Source: Cephalopachus bancanus (taxonomy: Eukaryota; Chordata; Mammalia; Primates; Tarsiidae). Taken from it: a stretch of DNA of 64,000 bases. The stretch lies in assembly GCA_027257055.1 (NCBI GenBank), contig JAPVLO010000040.1, positions 208,501 to 272,500 on the forward strand, given 5' to 3'. Of the stretch, positions 23,541-35,263 are shown piece by piece. The notes under the pieces were generated by a model. That model searched no databases, had not been told where the DNA came from, and saw only the letters and a list, made by a program, of their open reading frames with translations. How positions within the stretch are numbered: the first letter of the stretch is position 1; each line of letters starts with the position of its first letter. A program made the position numbers and the translations under genes.

Positions 23541-25204
23541 AGGTATGTGACTCCCTGTATGAGTGCTGCTGCATTTCCACCCTCCAATAGGTTTACCAAA
23601 AGGTCCTATTTTCTGGGGAGTGTCCTGGTTTTAGGACTGGCAGTCCATGTCCAGGAAAATCATTTAGTCCTCGGCAGACTGAGATGGATGGTCACCTTGC
23701 CTCCAAATCTTGCACAGGATTCTCCTTTGTAGCTCTTACCTGAAATAGACAGAAAAAATGATTCTGCACGATGTAGTTCATCCTGACTCAGTTGACACAT
23801 TACAAAAGCACCACAGAACCTAATGGGTGCCTTATTTTAATCTCTCTAATTTTTATTAAAATCATAACAGAAACGATTTTATCAAACACAAAATAACATA
23901 TAGTTGAGAATGTACATAAAACATAAGATCTAAAAGAGGGAGAAGCCATGAATTTTATCCCTCACTCTGTTTTCCATTGCTATGTAACCAAATCCTTGAC
24001 TGCCTTTCTACTTTCATGGATTATTTATAACTCCTTCAACCCTCTTGTACTTTTAGATTGAAGAGCTCTGGGCCCCAAGACCACAGATAGTTGCTGACAG
24101 ATATGAGTGGCTTGGGAGTTAAAGTCCTTGTGGACACTCTTCCTGCTGTCTTTTTAACTAAGCCTGGTTGATGGAAGCTTTGCCTCATGTGGGCACCTCA
24201 GTCTATCATTGATGCAGCCAAATGAATGGATCAAGCTCTACTGTTTGTCATGTGCTTCTGATACTCATTGCCTATTCACCTTAATTTGATGAAGGGAAGC
24301 AATTTTTAGGCCAGAGTACATAAAATTGAGGCAAGGCTATTTTGCATCTCTCATCTACCATCACTGCTTATTCCCAGCAGGAAGCAGCTGCTACTTTCAG
24401 CAGGGGAAGGAGAAACATTTGATGCCAGAAAGACATGGGCATGGCTATGAACGCCAAAAAAGGATGAAACATCCTGAGTTAATGAGAACAGATACAGGAG
24501 TGGTTACCCCTCTAGGCCTGAAAGGGAAAGGAATAGTGAGAGCATAGTAATTGGACTTAGAGAGAGCTGTTGCTGTTCTGTACTGTAGCTGTAGGGGAGG
24601 AACCCTGGTAGGAGCTGTAACCTTAGACAAGAACACTCTACCAACTATGGCTCTGGGAAATAAACACCCCAAACTCTGTCTCCCCTCACCCTTAATGTCT
24701 CATGCTTGTGCTTCCATTAGCTAAATCCAACTTAACGTGGGAGGATAAGGGAGTGAGACTGAAGGGGACCTTTGGGGTCAGCCTCCTAGGTCAGAGAGCA
24801 GGGTGGGGAAAGGGAGAAGAACATCCAACACACACCTCTTATACTGTATTTAAACCAACTTTTCCTAATATCCAATAAGTAAAGAGTTATCTTAGCAACT
24901 AAGTTACTAACCCCATTGATTAAGTCTTCCAAATCCTTCATAGCCCAACTAACATAATCACATCTCTGCAAAGCTCCATATTTTCACAATGCATTCAGAT
25001 CAATATGTCCTTAAAAATTCATGACTTTATTTTCTTTAAATATTTTTTCAACAAATGAAGAGAACCCATTGCTCCTCGTATCTCTTTTTGGAATCTATGC
25101 TTGGGGTAACAAATAAAATTATGTGAAAAGACATTACCAATAATTGTCCCAGTTAAGACTCCTGAACCTAAGAGAGGCTGATAGGGCAGAACAAAGAGAT
25201 AACA
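23541..25204. other. Non-coding stretch, part possibly LTR-derived
   Basis: 24550-24840, with 'aggaaccctggtaggagctg' and 'gggtcagcctcctaggtcag', looks like the interior of an old LTR, but the call is weak. The rest is unassigned and has no credible exon. Confidence 0.3.
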
Positions 25205-25340
25205 GCTGTCACATCAAGAACTAGAAAACCTGTGACTGAGCCCTGTTGATCACCTATGACTTTGGTCAGGTCACTTTTCCTCTCTCCATCTTAATTTTCT
25301 CACCTGCTCATAGGAATACGCACAGTGACCCTTTCAAACA
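25205..25340 (+). mobile_element. MIR SINE fragment
   Basis: Contains 'ctttggtcaggtcacttttc' and 'catcttaattttctcacctg', the decayed MIR core. Confidence 0.78.
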
Positions 25341-26242
25341 CTTTTTTAATGAATTGCAAATAGAAAATATGTATAAATTCCTTCTAGCAATTGGAAAAGC
25401 TATTTATTGATTGCTGATGGGCATTTAACTTCTTGTCACTAAATAGCAGGTGCTAGAAAATCTCAAATTTGTATACATAATACGCTTTAAGGAGAAAAAA
25501 GGCCATTGCAAGAATTATCTTTCACTTCTTCTTTAAAAATCACAAGAAGCATGCATCATTATCTCTGTTTTATAATATTATTAAATTTGTATTTCTACCT
25601 TTATAAATGTTGTATTATTTTTGTTTGGATCTCTGAAGAGTTCTGAGAGGTTAAGCTGAACACATTACTTCTTTTTTTTTTTTTTTTCACTTAATGAATG
25701 AGAACACCCAAGAGGTAAATTGTTTATAGACAAACTCGGAACAGAATGAAGACACTTAAAGTCTTGCCTAATTTTAGTATAAGATATTCAGTCTGAAAGA
25801 TTGGTATGACACTGATCTACTCTGGAAGTGAATACCAGCTTTACATCTTCCAAGTTAAAGTCCTAGTTCAATCTCAAATTCTGTCCTCTGTCATATCTGT
25901 AAATTTGACCATGACCATACAAATCTAAGCCATTAGGATATTTTTAATGAAATTATAGATATGGACACATGTAGTACAGTTCCTGGTACATACGAATGAT
26001 ACTTCCCAAACACCACTCAAGTCTGAACACAAATACACTGAGTCTCTTTGACCATAGTCTACACTTTATTTTATACTTATCCCCAAAGACCTTCCTATCT
26101 TTAGCCCTTCTGTTTTTCTTCCAATTCTGTAAATAGTCTTTATTCATTTATAATAACATTCATTCCACAAACATTGAATGATAAAGCTATGATTTATTTA
26201 TTGCTTACTACATATCAGGCATTGTGTTAATTATAGAAACGT
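25341..26242. other. Non-coding stretch, nothing recognised
   Basis: A+T-rich, with a T18 run at 25671-25688. No named element. Confidence 0.4.
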
Positions 26243-26372
26243 AGGCCAGATGCAGTGGTCCACACTTGTGATCCCAGAACTTTGAAAAGACAAAGTGGGA
26301 GGATCACCTGAGGGGGCCAAGAGTTGAGATCAGCCTGGGTGACATAATGAGATTCCATTTCTACAGAAAATT
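26243..26372 (+). mobile_element. Alu left monomer (FLAM-like)
   Basis: 'ggccagatgcagtggtccac' head, then 'ggaggatcacctgagggggc' and 'gagatcagcctgggtgacat', ending in an A/T-rich tail with no second arm. An AT-rich simple stretch follows to about 26440. Confidence 0.85.
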
Positions 26373-26510
26373 ATTATTATAAAAATAATAAAATATATAA
26401 AATTTATTATAAAATAAAATATAAAATTTATTATTATAAAAGCCTGATATGTATATTATCATTTCAATTTTTAAATGTGAAAATATAACTTTAGAGGCAT
26501 GAGGTGAATT

Positions 26511-26612
26511 TGTTCAGTTATTCATTCATCGATCCACTGAGCATCTACTCCAGTGTGAGCACCATGCTATGCAGATGAACAGGGCCTGCCTTCAGGGAGT
26601 TCACGGTTCAGC
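26511..26612 (+). repeat. Copy 1 of a locally duplicated ~100-bp segment
   Basis: 'atccactgagcatctactcc...gcaccatgctat...cagggcctgccttcagggag' is similar to 27088-27180. Both belong to a common old mammalian repeat class, but they share the non-consensus words 'gatccactga' and 'gcaccatgct'. Confidence 0.6.
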
Positions 26613-27087
26613 AGTTTATTTCCTTGCCCAAAGTCACACAGATAGAAAATGGTGCACCCTTTGCCACTGTGCTGTACTGGTTGATTGTTCTTTGGTGACT
26701 TCCTCCCTTAGGGTCTCATACACACATTCAGCCAAGGAGAAGAACACTCCAGAGTGGCATTTGCAAGCTACTGCCATACTGAATGACTGGAGGAATCAGA
26801 AATGGTCACTTTTCCAAACATAATTTTTATATAATCTGAAAAGATTTGTTTTCATGGGTCTGCTTTTGTAGAATTTATCTGACTTTGGGTTAAAGGAGGA
26901 GACACTAGTTTCATACTTTAGCTTGTTTTGTTTGTTTATTGCTTGTAAATTCTCTCTCTACTTAGTCACTGATAGCCAGCATGATGTTGTTAACAGAGTG
27001 GTACCTTGGGCTTCAAAAGCCCATGTTAAGTCCACTGTGATGATGAGAAGGAGAGCAGGATGATAGTAATGATTATGGTGATGAGAT
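26613..27087. other. Non-coding stretch
   Basis: Lies between the two duplicated segments. No feature recognised. Confidence 0.4.
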
Positions 27088-27180
27088 TATTCAGTCACTC
27101 ATTCATAGATCCACTGACCTACACTTGTGTAAGCACCATGCTACTCAGTTGAACAGGACCTGCCTTCACGGAGCTAACAT
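27088..27180 (+). repeat. Copy 2 of the locally duplicated ~100-bp segment
   Basis: 'gatccactgacctacacttg...gcaccatgctactc...caggacctgccttcacgg' aligns to copy 1 with scattered differences. A GATGAGGA-type purine run follows at 27186-27215. Confidence 0.6.
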
Positions 27181-27430
27181 TTTAGTGATGATGAGGAGGA
27201 GGAAGGGGAGGTTAATGATGAAGACAATGCCTCCCATTCTTACCTGTGGCCAAATGTGATCTCTTCAAAGATGGTTTCTTTAACTATTCTATCCCAATAA
27301 TTACACTCATCATTCCAACTCTTTATGCTACTTTACTTGTTATCATAGTACCTGATATTACAACCTGACATTATATTACATATGTATTTGCTTTTGTAAT
27401 GGATGATCTTTCTTCTACTAGAATATAAGC

Positions 27431-27727
27431 TGGCCGGGCTTGGTGGCTCAGCCTGTAATCCCAGTGCTTTGGGAGGCCAAGGTGAGTGGATTGCCTGAGC
27501 CTGCAGGTTTGAGACCCACCTGGGCAACTTGGCAAGACTTCATCTCTACAATAAATCAAAAATTAGCCAGGCATGGTAGTGTACACCTGTAGTTCCAGCT
27601 ACTTGGAAGACTGAACGGAAGGATTGCCGGAACCCAGCAGGTCTAGGCTGCGGTGGCCAGGTGTGGCCACTGCACTCCAGTTTGGGTGACAGAGTGAGAT
27701 TTCAACTCAAAAAAATAAATAAATAAA
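27431..27727 (+). mobile_element. Full-length lineage-specific Alu, sense
   Basis: 'ggccgggcttggtggctcag' head, 'aataaatcaaaaattagcca' linker and an (AAAT)n tail. The target-site duplication 'agaatataagct' / 'agaatctaagct' lies at 27419-27430 and 27728-27739. Confidence 0.96.
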
Positions 27728-27844
27728 TAGAATCTAAGCTAAATGGAGACAAATTTTTTCTTCAGTTTTATTCTTTTCTCTACCACTGGAACTTAGATTC
27801 AAATCTGGCACTCAATACTTGATTAATTTTTTTTTTTGAGAACT

Positions 27845-28140
27845 CACAATCTGCCAGGCACCATGTTAAGTGTTGTAAGTATTTCATAGAGTATAACAAC
27901 CCTATGGCAAAGATACTTGCTCTTATATCATTTTAAAAATTAAGAAACTAAAGCCCAGAAAATTTAAGAAATTTGCTGAAGGACACAGAGCTCAAGAATG
28001 AGTAGGGCCGGAAAACTAGTCCTTACCTCTTAACCACTTCTGTATACTGCTGTGAACGATCAATGTGACTTTGAGAAAGTCATGGTACCCCTGTGCGACT
28101 CAGCTCTGTCATCTGTAAAATAAGAGAGATTGATTATAAT
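27845..28140 (+). mobile_element. Ancient MIR/L2-class remnants
   Basis: 27845-28030 carries 'ctgccaggcaccatgttaag' and 'aagaaactaaagcccagaaa'; 28055-28135 carries 'tgactttgagaaagtcatgg' and 'ctgtcatctgtaaaataaga'. These may be two separate fragments. Confidence 0.6.
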
Positions 28141-28435
28141 TTTTTCCAAGTTGTTGAACTGCTCTAACCTAGTTGTGTTTCCACTGTCTTCCCCGAATCT
28201 CAGTAATTGTCAAAATATCTATAGACTGTTTTTTCTAGAGAAAACTTCAGGAATACTATAGAGTAAAAGCTGACCCCTGAATGGGACATAAATATCGTTC
28301 AAAATAAGAGGAAGAATAGATTTTATTCCAGGACTACGAGCTAATTGCAAGAACATGGCTACTTGTGGCTGAGGTTGCAAAGTATGACGCTCAGGGTGAT
28401 TTCTTGTAACAAATTCCCACAGGATTGCCAAGTAT

Positions 28436-28870
28436 TGTATGTTATCTGTTTCTGTATAACAGTTTACTCCAAAACTTAATGACTTTAAACAACTCAATAT
28501 TTGCAGCAATTTTATGGGTTAACTTAGAAATTCTTCTGCTAGTCTTCCCTGAGTTCACTCAAGAGATTACAGTCAGTGGAGTTCAACAGAAGTTGAAACA
28601 ACTAAGTTGGCTTCACTCCTATGTCTGACATTTGGTGCTGGCTGTCAGCAGGAACATCTTGGTTCTTCTCCCTGGGGCTTCTCATCTGCCAGTAGATGGT
28701 CTAGTTTTCTTAAATGACAATCTCAGGGAAAGTCCCAGTGCAGTTATGAAATATCTGCTCATGTCAAATTTGCTAGTGTCCTACTGACCAAAGCAAATCA
28801 CAGGCCAAGCACAGAGTCCTTATGGGAGGGGACTCAGACTCCTCTTGATGGGATAGTGGCAAAGAACTAG
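28436..28870 (-). mobile_element. MaLR-type LTR-like remnant
   Basis: 'tgtataacagtttactccaa' and 'aacttaatgactttaaacaa' resemble the antisense of a mammalian LTR end, and the composition continues to about 28870. Family assignment is tentative. Confidence 0.45.
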
Positions 28871-29400
28871 TAGTTATTTTTATTCTACTATAGTATTGAA
28901 ACAGACCAAGTTACCAAGTCCAAATGTACTCAACAAAGAAAGGCAGGCAAAAAACTACTCCCCTTATAACCTTCTCCATCTCAAATAGTAATTTTATCTT
29001 TCCCATTGCTCAAGTGAAATTCTTGGAGACTTCCATGAGTTATTTATCTCAAACCTGTCATCTAATCCATCAAAAAATCCTATTGTATCTACTTTCAATG
29101 TTTAACCAAAACCCAACGATTTCCCCATACTTCGAGTGCTCCCTGCTTGGTGTGTGTCTTCATCAGCTTCCTCCTTGAGCTGTTTCTCTGGGAACCCTCT
29201 GAGAACTGTAGAATGCACTTCAAAATTGTCCTGCCAAATGATGGGTTGGTCGGTACATTAATCTGTTGGTTCTCATCATCCAAATATTGGTAAGTTCTCC
29301 TCACACTCCCTGACATTTCTGTTTCTCTTGCGCGTGATCAAATGAGTTCTTATGATGTCAAAACCGCCTTCAAGCAAAGGAGAAGACATAAGAAATTTCC
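28871..29400. other. Non-coding stretch, nothing recognised
   Basis: Contains opposite-strand frames at 28924-29178 and 29095-29316, both short and without domains. Confidence 0.4.
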
Positions 29401-29841
29401 TAGAGCTGTCCTATCAAAGTATCACAAACTGGGTAGTTTAAAATAACAGAAATCTATTATGCCATGGTTCTGGGAGCTAGAATTTTAAAATTGAGGAGTT
29501 GGCAGGCTGATGCTCCCTCTAAAACCTGTAGAGGAGAATCCTTCCTTATCTCTTCTAGCTTTTGATATCTGCAGGCATTCATTGGTGCCCATCAGCTTGT
29601 AGATGCATCACTCCAATATCTGCTTCCATTATCACATATTAATCTCCTTCCTGTATGTCTCTCTTTTCTTATAAGGATGCCAATCATATTAAATTGGAGA
29701 TATAGCCTACTCCAGTATTACCTCATTTTTACTAATTACATCTGCAACCACCCTGTTTCCAAATAAGTTAACCTTCAGAAGTACTAGGAGTTAGGTCTTC
29801 AGTACATCTTCTTGGAAAACACAATTCAAGCCATAACAGAT
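29401..29841 (-). mobile_element. MaLR (MLT1-like) solo LTR, antisense
   Basis: The plus strand reads 'gtatcacaaactgggtagtt', 'ttcttataaggatgccaatc', 'tacatctgcaaccaccctgt', and ends 'aattcaagccataaca', the reverse of an LTR beginning TGTTATGG. No internal region is attached, so this is a solo LTR of an ancient ERVL-MaLR. Confidence 0.75.
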
Positions 29842-30607
29842 GGAAACTGTAAGCATGTTAAAAATTATTTATGATGGCTGCAGCTAAACTCAGAGGTAAA
29901 CACAGGGTATATAAGCCAGCTACGGGTTTTTACCTAAAATGATAAATTTAAAGATTGTCTGAATTTGCCTGAAGGATGAGGAAGGGAGCCAAAGTCGATT
30001 TCAGAAGAATGTGAGCCACTGTCAAGTTCAAGGCAAGAAGAAGTGAACATATTTAGCCTGAGAACTCACTAGTATTGGGATTTACTGTCTGATAGAAGGT
30101 CAAGTCAGCAAATTTAAAGGTGGAGACCTGCCATTTCTAAGAAACTTAGTCGTCTCAGAGAACAGAACCTCCAGGGTAAGGGACGGCCTTGTCTTAATCT
30201 GCATATCACTCTGGAGGGTAACCAGCTTTAGAACAAATTCTAGCACACACATGAGGCAGGTCAAAAGGAGACATTTAAGCATCACTCTAATTAATCACTT
30301 TGGATAGAAAGCTGGTGACCCAAATTCCGGTGTCAGTGTCTTAACTCCCGTATGCAATATCTACATTAGAAGAACTTTTCAACCCTTAGAAATTTTCTTC
30401 CCAAGAGGGTCCTGTTGCAGAGCAGATGTTTGCAAATCATTTAGCCTGTCGGTGATGAATTAGCTTTTAATGGCATTCTTGTGTACTTGTTATAAATCAT
30501 TAAGCATCCAACAGACTGTCTCCTATCTTCACAGACTTGGTCTGCTCAGATTTCTAAATAGCAAAAATTCACGGTGATGGGAACGAGCCTGCCACACCCA
30601 GCTGAAA
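29842..30607. other. Non-coding stretch, nothing recognised
   Basis: No named repeat or credible exon. Confidence 0.4.
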
Positions 30608-30843
30608 ATACAAATCCTTCACTCCCCTCCCCCCTTGTCCTTGACCCCTTGCCCACGCCTGTTCTCACCTCTCTTTCTCTTTCACTCCTCTCTTCCCTTC
30701 CACATCATCCTCTGCCCCATCTGTGCACCTTGTCTTTTTCCAGTTTCTCATTTCTCCCTCTGTCCTTTCTTGGCCTTCCTCACATCTCTCTATTACGCTT
30801 ATCTCTTTCTTTCTCTATACTTTCTTTTTTTAACATCCCAATC
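30608..30843 (+). repeat. Pyrimidine-rich tract (~235 bp)
   Basis: The plus strand is overwhelmingly C and T ('ctttctctttcactcctctc', 'ctttctctatactttctttt'). The overlapping Ser/Leu/Pro-rich open frames at 30574-30889 and on the opposite strand are consequences of this composition. Confidence 0.85.
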
Positions 30844-31129
30844 TTTCCTCAGCATTAAAAATAAAAGCTGTTTTCTTGTGATAAGCTGAGAGAGAGATCC
30901 ACATGCTGACAAAGTATGATTCTTAACACCAGTAATAAATTCATGGTCAGCTCTTCTTGGAAATGAAGGAAAGTTAAAGCTGGGATGAAGGTGGGGAGAA
31001 AGCAAGAATAAACCTGAAAAACAAAGAAAAAGAACTCCAAGTCCATTCTAGAGCAGTTATCAAGTACTAGCAATGTAAGATGGTGTTCTAATCACAAAAA
31101 TTGACAATATAGTATCCTAATACTATAGA
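30844..31129. other. Non-coding stretch
   Basis: No feature recognised. The opposite-strand frames here overlap each other and lack domains. Confidence 0.35.
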
Positions 31130-31260
31130 AAGCATGCATGTTTTTGGAGCCATGCAGACGGTTTGAATCATGGATATACCACTTACTAACCTTGTAACCC
31201 AGGAGAGTTCAGGAAATCTCTGAGTTTGACTATGGCATCTAAAATCATGTAAATAAAAGA
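31130..31260 (+). mobile_element. MIR SINE fragment
   Basis: Diverged MIR core: 'tataccacttactaaccttg' then 'aggaaatctctgagtttgac'. Confidence 0.7.
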
Positions 31261-31913
31261 TCATTCCATGGAGTACGTTTTTCAGAAATTACTTCTTTTT
31301 CATTTTAGCATCTAGCGGGGAGTTAGAAAAGAAATGAAGATTAGAGAAGAGATAAGTCTAATTTAAATATTGTTTAAAAACCTAACATTTATTAACCGAG
31401 TATTTATTGAGTGTTGCTGGGTGCTGGCCATGTGTGAGATCCTGGATTCAATACAAGTTATGTGGATTCAGCAATACCATGTGCTCATATCCCCATTAAA
31501 ACTGAAAAATAGATGACATTTTCTTTTGGCATTGTCAATTTAATTTTAATCCAAGGTGATTAGTAGTGGGAAAAAATGCTATATCCTTTTCTTTTTCATT
31601 CCCTCATCCTAAAAGTTTTCTGCTCATCAGTCTCTCTCTCTCTCTCTTCCAGTTCTTTTTGTTAACAAAGTCAACTAGGATTGTTTTTACCCACAACTAT
31701 AATGCCAATCTTTAAGCTTGTCATACAACCTGCAATATCAATTTCTTTCTGTCTGTGTCGGAATTATCTTTCTCCCTTGTTAGGAATTTCCTCATCAGTT
31801 TAAAAAAATGTTCAGTCTTTCCCCAGCTTGAAAGAAACAAGTCTCCTTTATCCCCCTACTCCTACACATTGAGTGACTTTACTCTCTCTTTCACCTTGTA
31901 TCCAAACAACTGG
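31261..31913. other. Non-coding stretch with short (TC)n run
   Basis: (TC)n lies at 31631-31649. Text near 31385-31430 ('atttattgagtgttgctggg') belongs to the common old repeat class with 'tttattgagcacctac'. Otherwise unassigned. Confidence 0.35.
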
Positions 31914-31927
31914 AAAGAGTGCTGTTT

Positions 31928-32248
31928 GGCAGGGTGCAGTGGCTCACGCCTACAATCCAAGCACTTTGGGAGGCCAAGGTAAGAGGATTGCCTGAGCCCA
32001 GGGGTTTGAGACCAGCCTGGGCAATTTGGCGGGACCTCATCTCTACAATAAATCAAAAACTTAGCTGGGTATGGTGGTATGTGCCTGTAATTCCAACTAC
32101 TTGGAAGGTTGAAGTGGAAGGATCACCTGAGCCCAGCAGGTCGAGGCTTTGGTGGCCACGAGCATGCCACTGCTCTCCAGCCTGGGTGACAGAGTGAGAT
32201 TCCAACTCAAAAATAAAAAAATAAATAAAAATAAAAGAAGCAAAGAAA
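31928..32248 (+). mobile_element. Alu, lineage-specific/intermediate type, sense
   Basis: 'ggcagggtgcagtggctcac' head (retains the old 'ctcacgcct' form), 'aataaatcaaaaacttagct' linker and 'gcccagcaggtcgaggcttt' second arm; the tail is A-rich with AAAT and AAAG units. The target-site duplication is 'aaagagtgctgttt' at 31914-31927 against 'aaagagtgcttttg' from 32249. The mix of old and new marks makes it informative for subfamily history. Confidence 0.94.
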
Positions 32249-32349
32249 GAAAGAGTGCTTTTGCTAGCCACTGTCTTTTTTTAAAAATCAGAACCTTCCT
32301 TGGCTCTGTGGACCTATATCATATATCATAGCCTCATTCTTAGACAATG

Positions 32350-33240
32350 ATTTTTCCTTTGAGTACCATAACAATCCCCTACTCAAAAGGCCTTTAGTCC
32401 TCATCAGAGCCTGATGAATTGAGTCCAAATCACATAGTTCACCTCCTGTATTACTCCCAACTTTCAGAATGTTTCTTCTCATCTCTCTCGGCCACTTCCA
32501 GGTCCCAACCCCTCAACCTCAGTGTCCCTCCCAAAGGCTGTACTCACCCATTTCTATCTCCTTTGTCTACATAACCACCACACAAACTGCTTCTCACTCC
32601 TGAGGCTTGAACATCCAATTATCTGCTGTTTATACACAAATGTCCAGGTCTAACCAATTCTTCTTGAGTTCCAGATTTTAGAATGCTCAGCATCTGCTAG
32701 GTAGTTCTAGTTATTTGTCTGACCTTCAAATGCAGTATGGCTAGAAATCAGTTCTTCGTGTCCTTTCCCAAATTCACTCTTTCTCTAGCCCTCACAATTG
32801 CTAGAAATGGTACCTTTGCCCTGCTAGTTTCTACAGTTGATGAACTTGAGAAGCCTCTTTCCTCCTTGGCTCTCATATGTATTATGTGCTTAGTCCTGTC
32901 AACACAGCACTTACAGCGCCTCTTAAGAAGCCTTCCCCCACCTGACTGTATTTCCACTGCCCCCTGCCTAGTTCTGGTGCTTATTGTCACTTACTTGAAC
33001 TGTTTCAACAAACTCTTAAATTTTCTCCCTGTCTTCAGTCTCTCCAGCTTTCTACCCCTCATTCTCCATGCAGCTGTCAATCTGCATTGCTGATTTCAGT
33101 TCTTGAAAATGCTACTGAATAAGTATCAGCTCTTTAGCCTCTTGTTCGAATATCCCCCAAGCTTTTCCCAGCCCAGCTCTCCACATTTGTTTCATGGTTA
33201 AAGTGTAGGCACTGTGCTGAGTGATATAAGTTGGTGTGTG
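32350..33240 (+). mobile_element. Probable L2 LINE fragments
   Basis: Low-identity L2-like text, including 'catttctatctcctttgtct', 'cttgagaagcctctttcctc' and 'caacacagcacttacagcgc'. The overlapping 118-codon plus frame 32737-33093 and minus frame 32748-32990 have no recognisable domain. Confidence 0.45.
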
Positions 33241-33259
33241 TAGGAGTCTGTGTGTGATT

Positions 33260-33857
33260 ACTATGGGGGGGGCAAAAATCTAGAATTATCTTTAGGAGAG
33301 TGATTTTCTTGTAGTACTAACTTCTCCCACTAGGTAAGCATTCTGGGAACCCATCAGCATCAGTGTACCAGCTGGCATTACGAAAAGCTGCATTCGGTCA
33401 AAGCAAACTTTTTCTCTTTTTCTTTTTCTGGAGAGTCTTTCAACGTGTTTGCCCATTCCATGATGGGTGATTTACAAGTGCACTTACTCACACTACACTG
33501 AGTGTTCAGCAGTGTTTGACCAAAAACAGCATGACTCCTGTGCCCCAGCTTCCCTGTTCACCCAACTTCACCCTGAGAGACTTTTTGTTTGTTTCCTCAG
33601 ATGAAAAAAATAAAAAGGTACTCAAAGGGAAACATTTTTCTGGTGTGGAAGAATTGAAACAAAAATGGCAGAGGCACTAAAAGGCATCAACATTGACAAG
33701 TTCAAAAACTGTTTTGAGCTGTGGAAAAAGCGACTCGATAGGTGTATTGTGTCAAACAGAAAGTACTTCGAAGGTGACTGAAGTGTAAACATATAAGAAA
33801 GAATAAATACACAGCTTTTCATACATAAATTTTGGATTTGGGGGGTCTCCCCTCGTA
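33260..33857 (+). mobile_element. Mariner-type DNA transposon, internally deleted (copy B)
   Basis: Left end 'ctatggggggggc', right end 'ggggggtctcccctcgta', flanked by TA. The plus strand carries the 3' part of a mariner transposase, ending with the region around 'cgactcgataggtgtattgt' (33732-33751). It aligns with the reverse complement of copies A and C over the full length, including the same missing 5' transposase portion. The last transposase codons (33664-33780) can be read in part but are interrupted. Confidence 0.87.
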
Positions 33858-34540
33858 CATTGTCTGATCAAGAGTAAGTGCTCATCCCATCCTGGGTTCT
33901 CAAAGCATAGTTTCTATTTTCATTTTTTTCATTGATAACCGAGAATATTAGTTTCCATCTTCTTTATATATAAAGGAATAATCATATATAATTCATTAAC
34001 AATTCTTTAGTATTGTTAGGATCAAACGAAATTATACATTTATAAACCTTAACACAACATGGACTATACACAGAGCAGGCACTAATAGTTTCTTTCCCTC
34101 CTCCCTGGCCCTGGGTCTAGATAGCTAGTCTCTAGTTCTCTAAAATTAAATTAGAGACCCATGTATTCATTGACAAGTTTATTGGGTTATTAATAACCTG
34201 TTTATCAGGTTATTAATGTTAATATCAAACAATGCACTGTTAAAACTAGACTGAATGGAATAAATAGTAAATGCTATATATAGAACTGCAGAGGAAAGTA
34301 TTGTTTGAGCATGGAGGGACTCTTTTGAAGTTTAGACAATAGACATCCAGCGTTAGAGCAGAGGTACAGTATACACAGCTATAAGTAAATCAGTTTAAGT
34401 CCCTATTTATCCCAAAGAAACCCCAGCAACATTTTCTGATCTGAATAGAAAAAGTTTCTTTTTGATCAATGTCCATTTACTTGTTTTTATTAGGATTAAA
34501 TGCTGAAGACTCCTTGCAGATAATAATACTTGATGATCAT
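33858..34540. other. Non-coding stretch, nothing recognised
   Basis: Unassigned. A short imperfect palindromic repeat around 'ttattaataacctg' / 'caggttattaat' lies at 34187-34219. Confidence 0.4.
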
Positions 34541-34675
34541 TCATGAAATGTGTCATGTGTGTTGTATCTTTACACCGACCCTGTGAAGTAGATGATTTGA
34601 TCCTTCCTGTTTCACAAGTGAAACATGGTGAAACTAAGAGCTTATTTACTTGCCTAAGACACACAGCTGAGAAAT
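34541..34675 (+). mobile_element. Ancient MIR/L2-class fragment
   Basis: 'accctgtgaagtagatgatt' then 'aagtgaaacatggtgaaact' and 'ttacttgcctaagacacaca', the decayed motif of old mammalian repeats. Confidence 0.55.
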
Positions 34676-34725
34676 GATAATGCTAGTTCATACCAAGATG
34701 ACAGACTTCAAAATCTTTGAATCTA

Positions 34726-34832
34726 CTACACAGATATTTTTATATTATTCAGATTATATATACCCATATATATGTTTTATATACATAAATGGATATATAT
34801 GTATATATATACACTTGCATGCATACATATAT
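34726..34832. repeat. AT-rich low-complexity region
   Basis: (TA)/(TATG)-type low-complexity sequence. The 100-codon frame 34674-34976, rich in Tyr and Ile, arises from it. Confidence 0.85.
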
Positions 34833-34856
34833 GTTGTTTGTTTAGAACAAAACCTA

Positions 34857-35263
34857 GTACATGGAAAGTGTTGTTCACCAAATATTTCAATTTCTCTTAC
34901 CTACAAACACATAGAAGAATTGCATTTCCCTGCACTTCTGGTTAGGAGTGATCATGTGACAGACATCGGTCAATAAAATGTGAGTGGAATTGACGTGTCA
35001 GTTTCAGATGGAAGCTTTGATAGCTAGCTAGCACCTCCTTCAGTGTTCTTGCTTTTCTTATACCAGTGGGATCAGCAGTAACCCAGACCACAGGTGCTCC
35101 ATCTGTCTGGGTACTAAAGAGACGGGAAGATGAAGCAGAATCCCTGGAGAACCCCTGGGTGGACAGGAAGTATGAGTGAGACATACGCCTTTGCTATTTG
35201 AAGCAGTGAGATGATGGAGTTGTTTGTTATTGCAGCATAACCTACCTTCTCTTGCTGATACCA
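34857..35263 (+). mobile_element. Probable MaLR/ERVL-type LTR, sense
   Basis: The end 'gagttgtttgttattgcagc' followed by 'ataacctacc', preceded by 'tgaagcagtgagatgatgga', is typical of mammalian MaLR-like LTR 3' ends. The earlier part is more diverged. No internal sequence is attached. Confidence 0.6.

Noticed and set aside
30574..30889. Ser/Leu/Pro-rich frames of 94 and 84 codons
   Set aside because: Consequence of a pyrimidine-rich tract; both overlapping frames are open for the same compositional reason.
32737..33093. 118-codon plus-strand frame as a possible small gene
   Set aside because: Lies in probable L2-derived DNA, has an overlapping antisense frame, and shows no domain.
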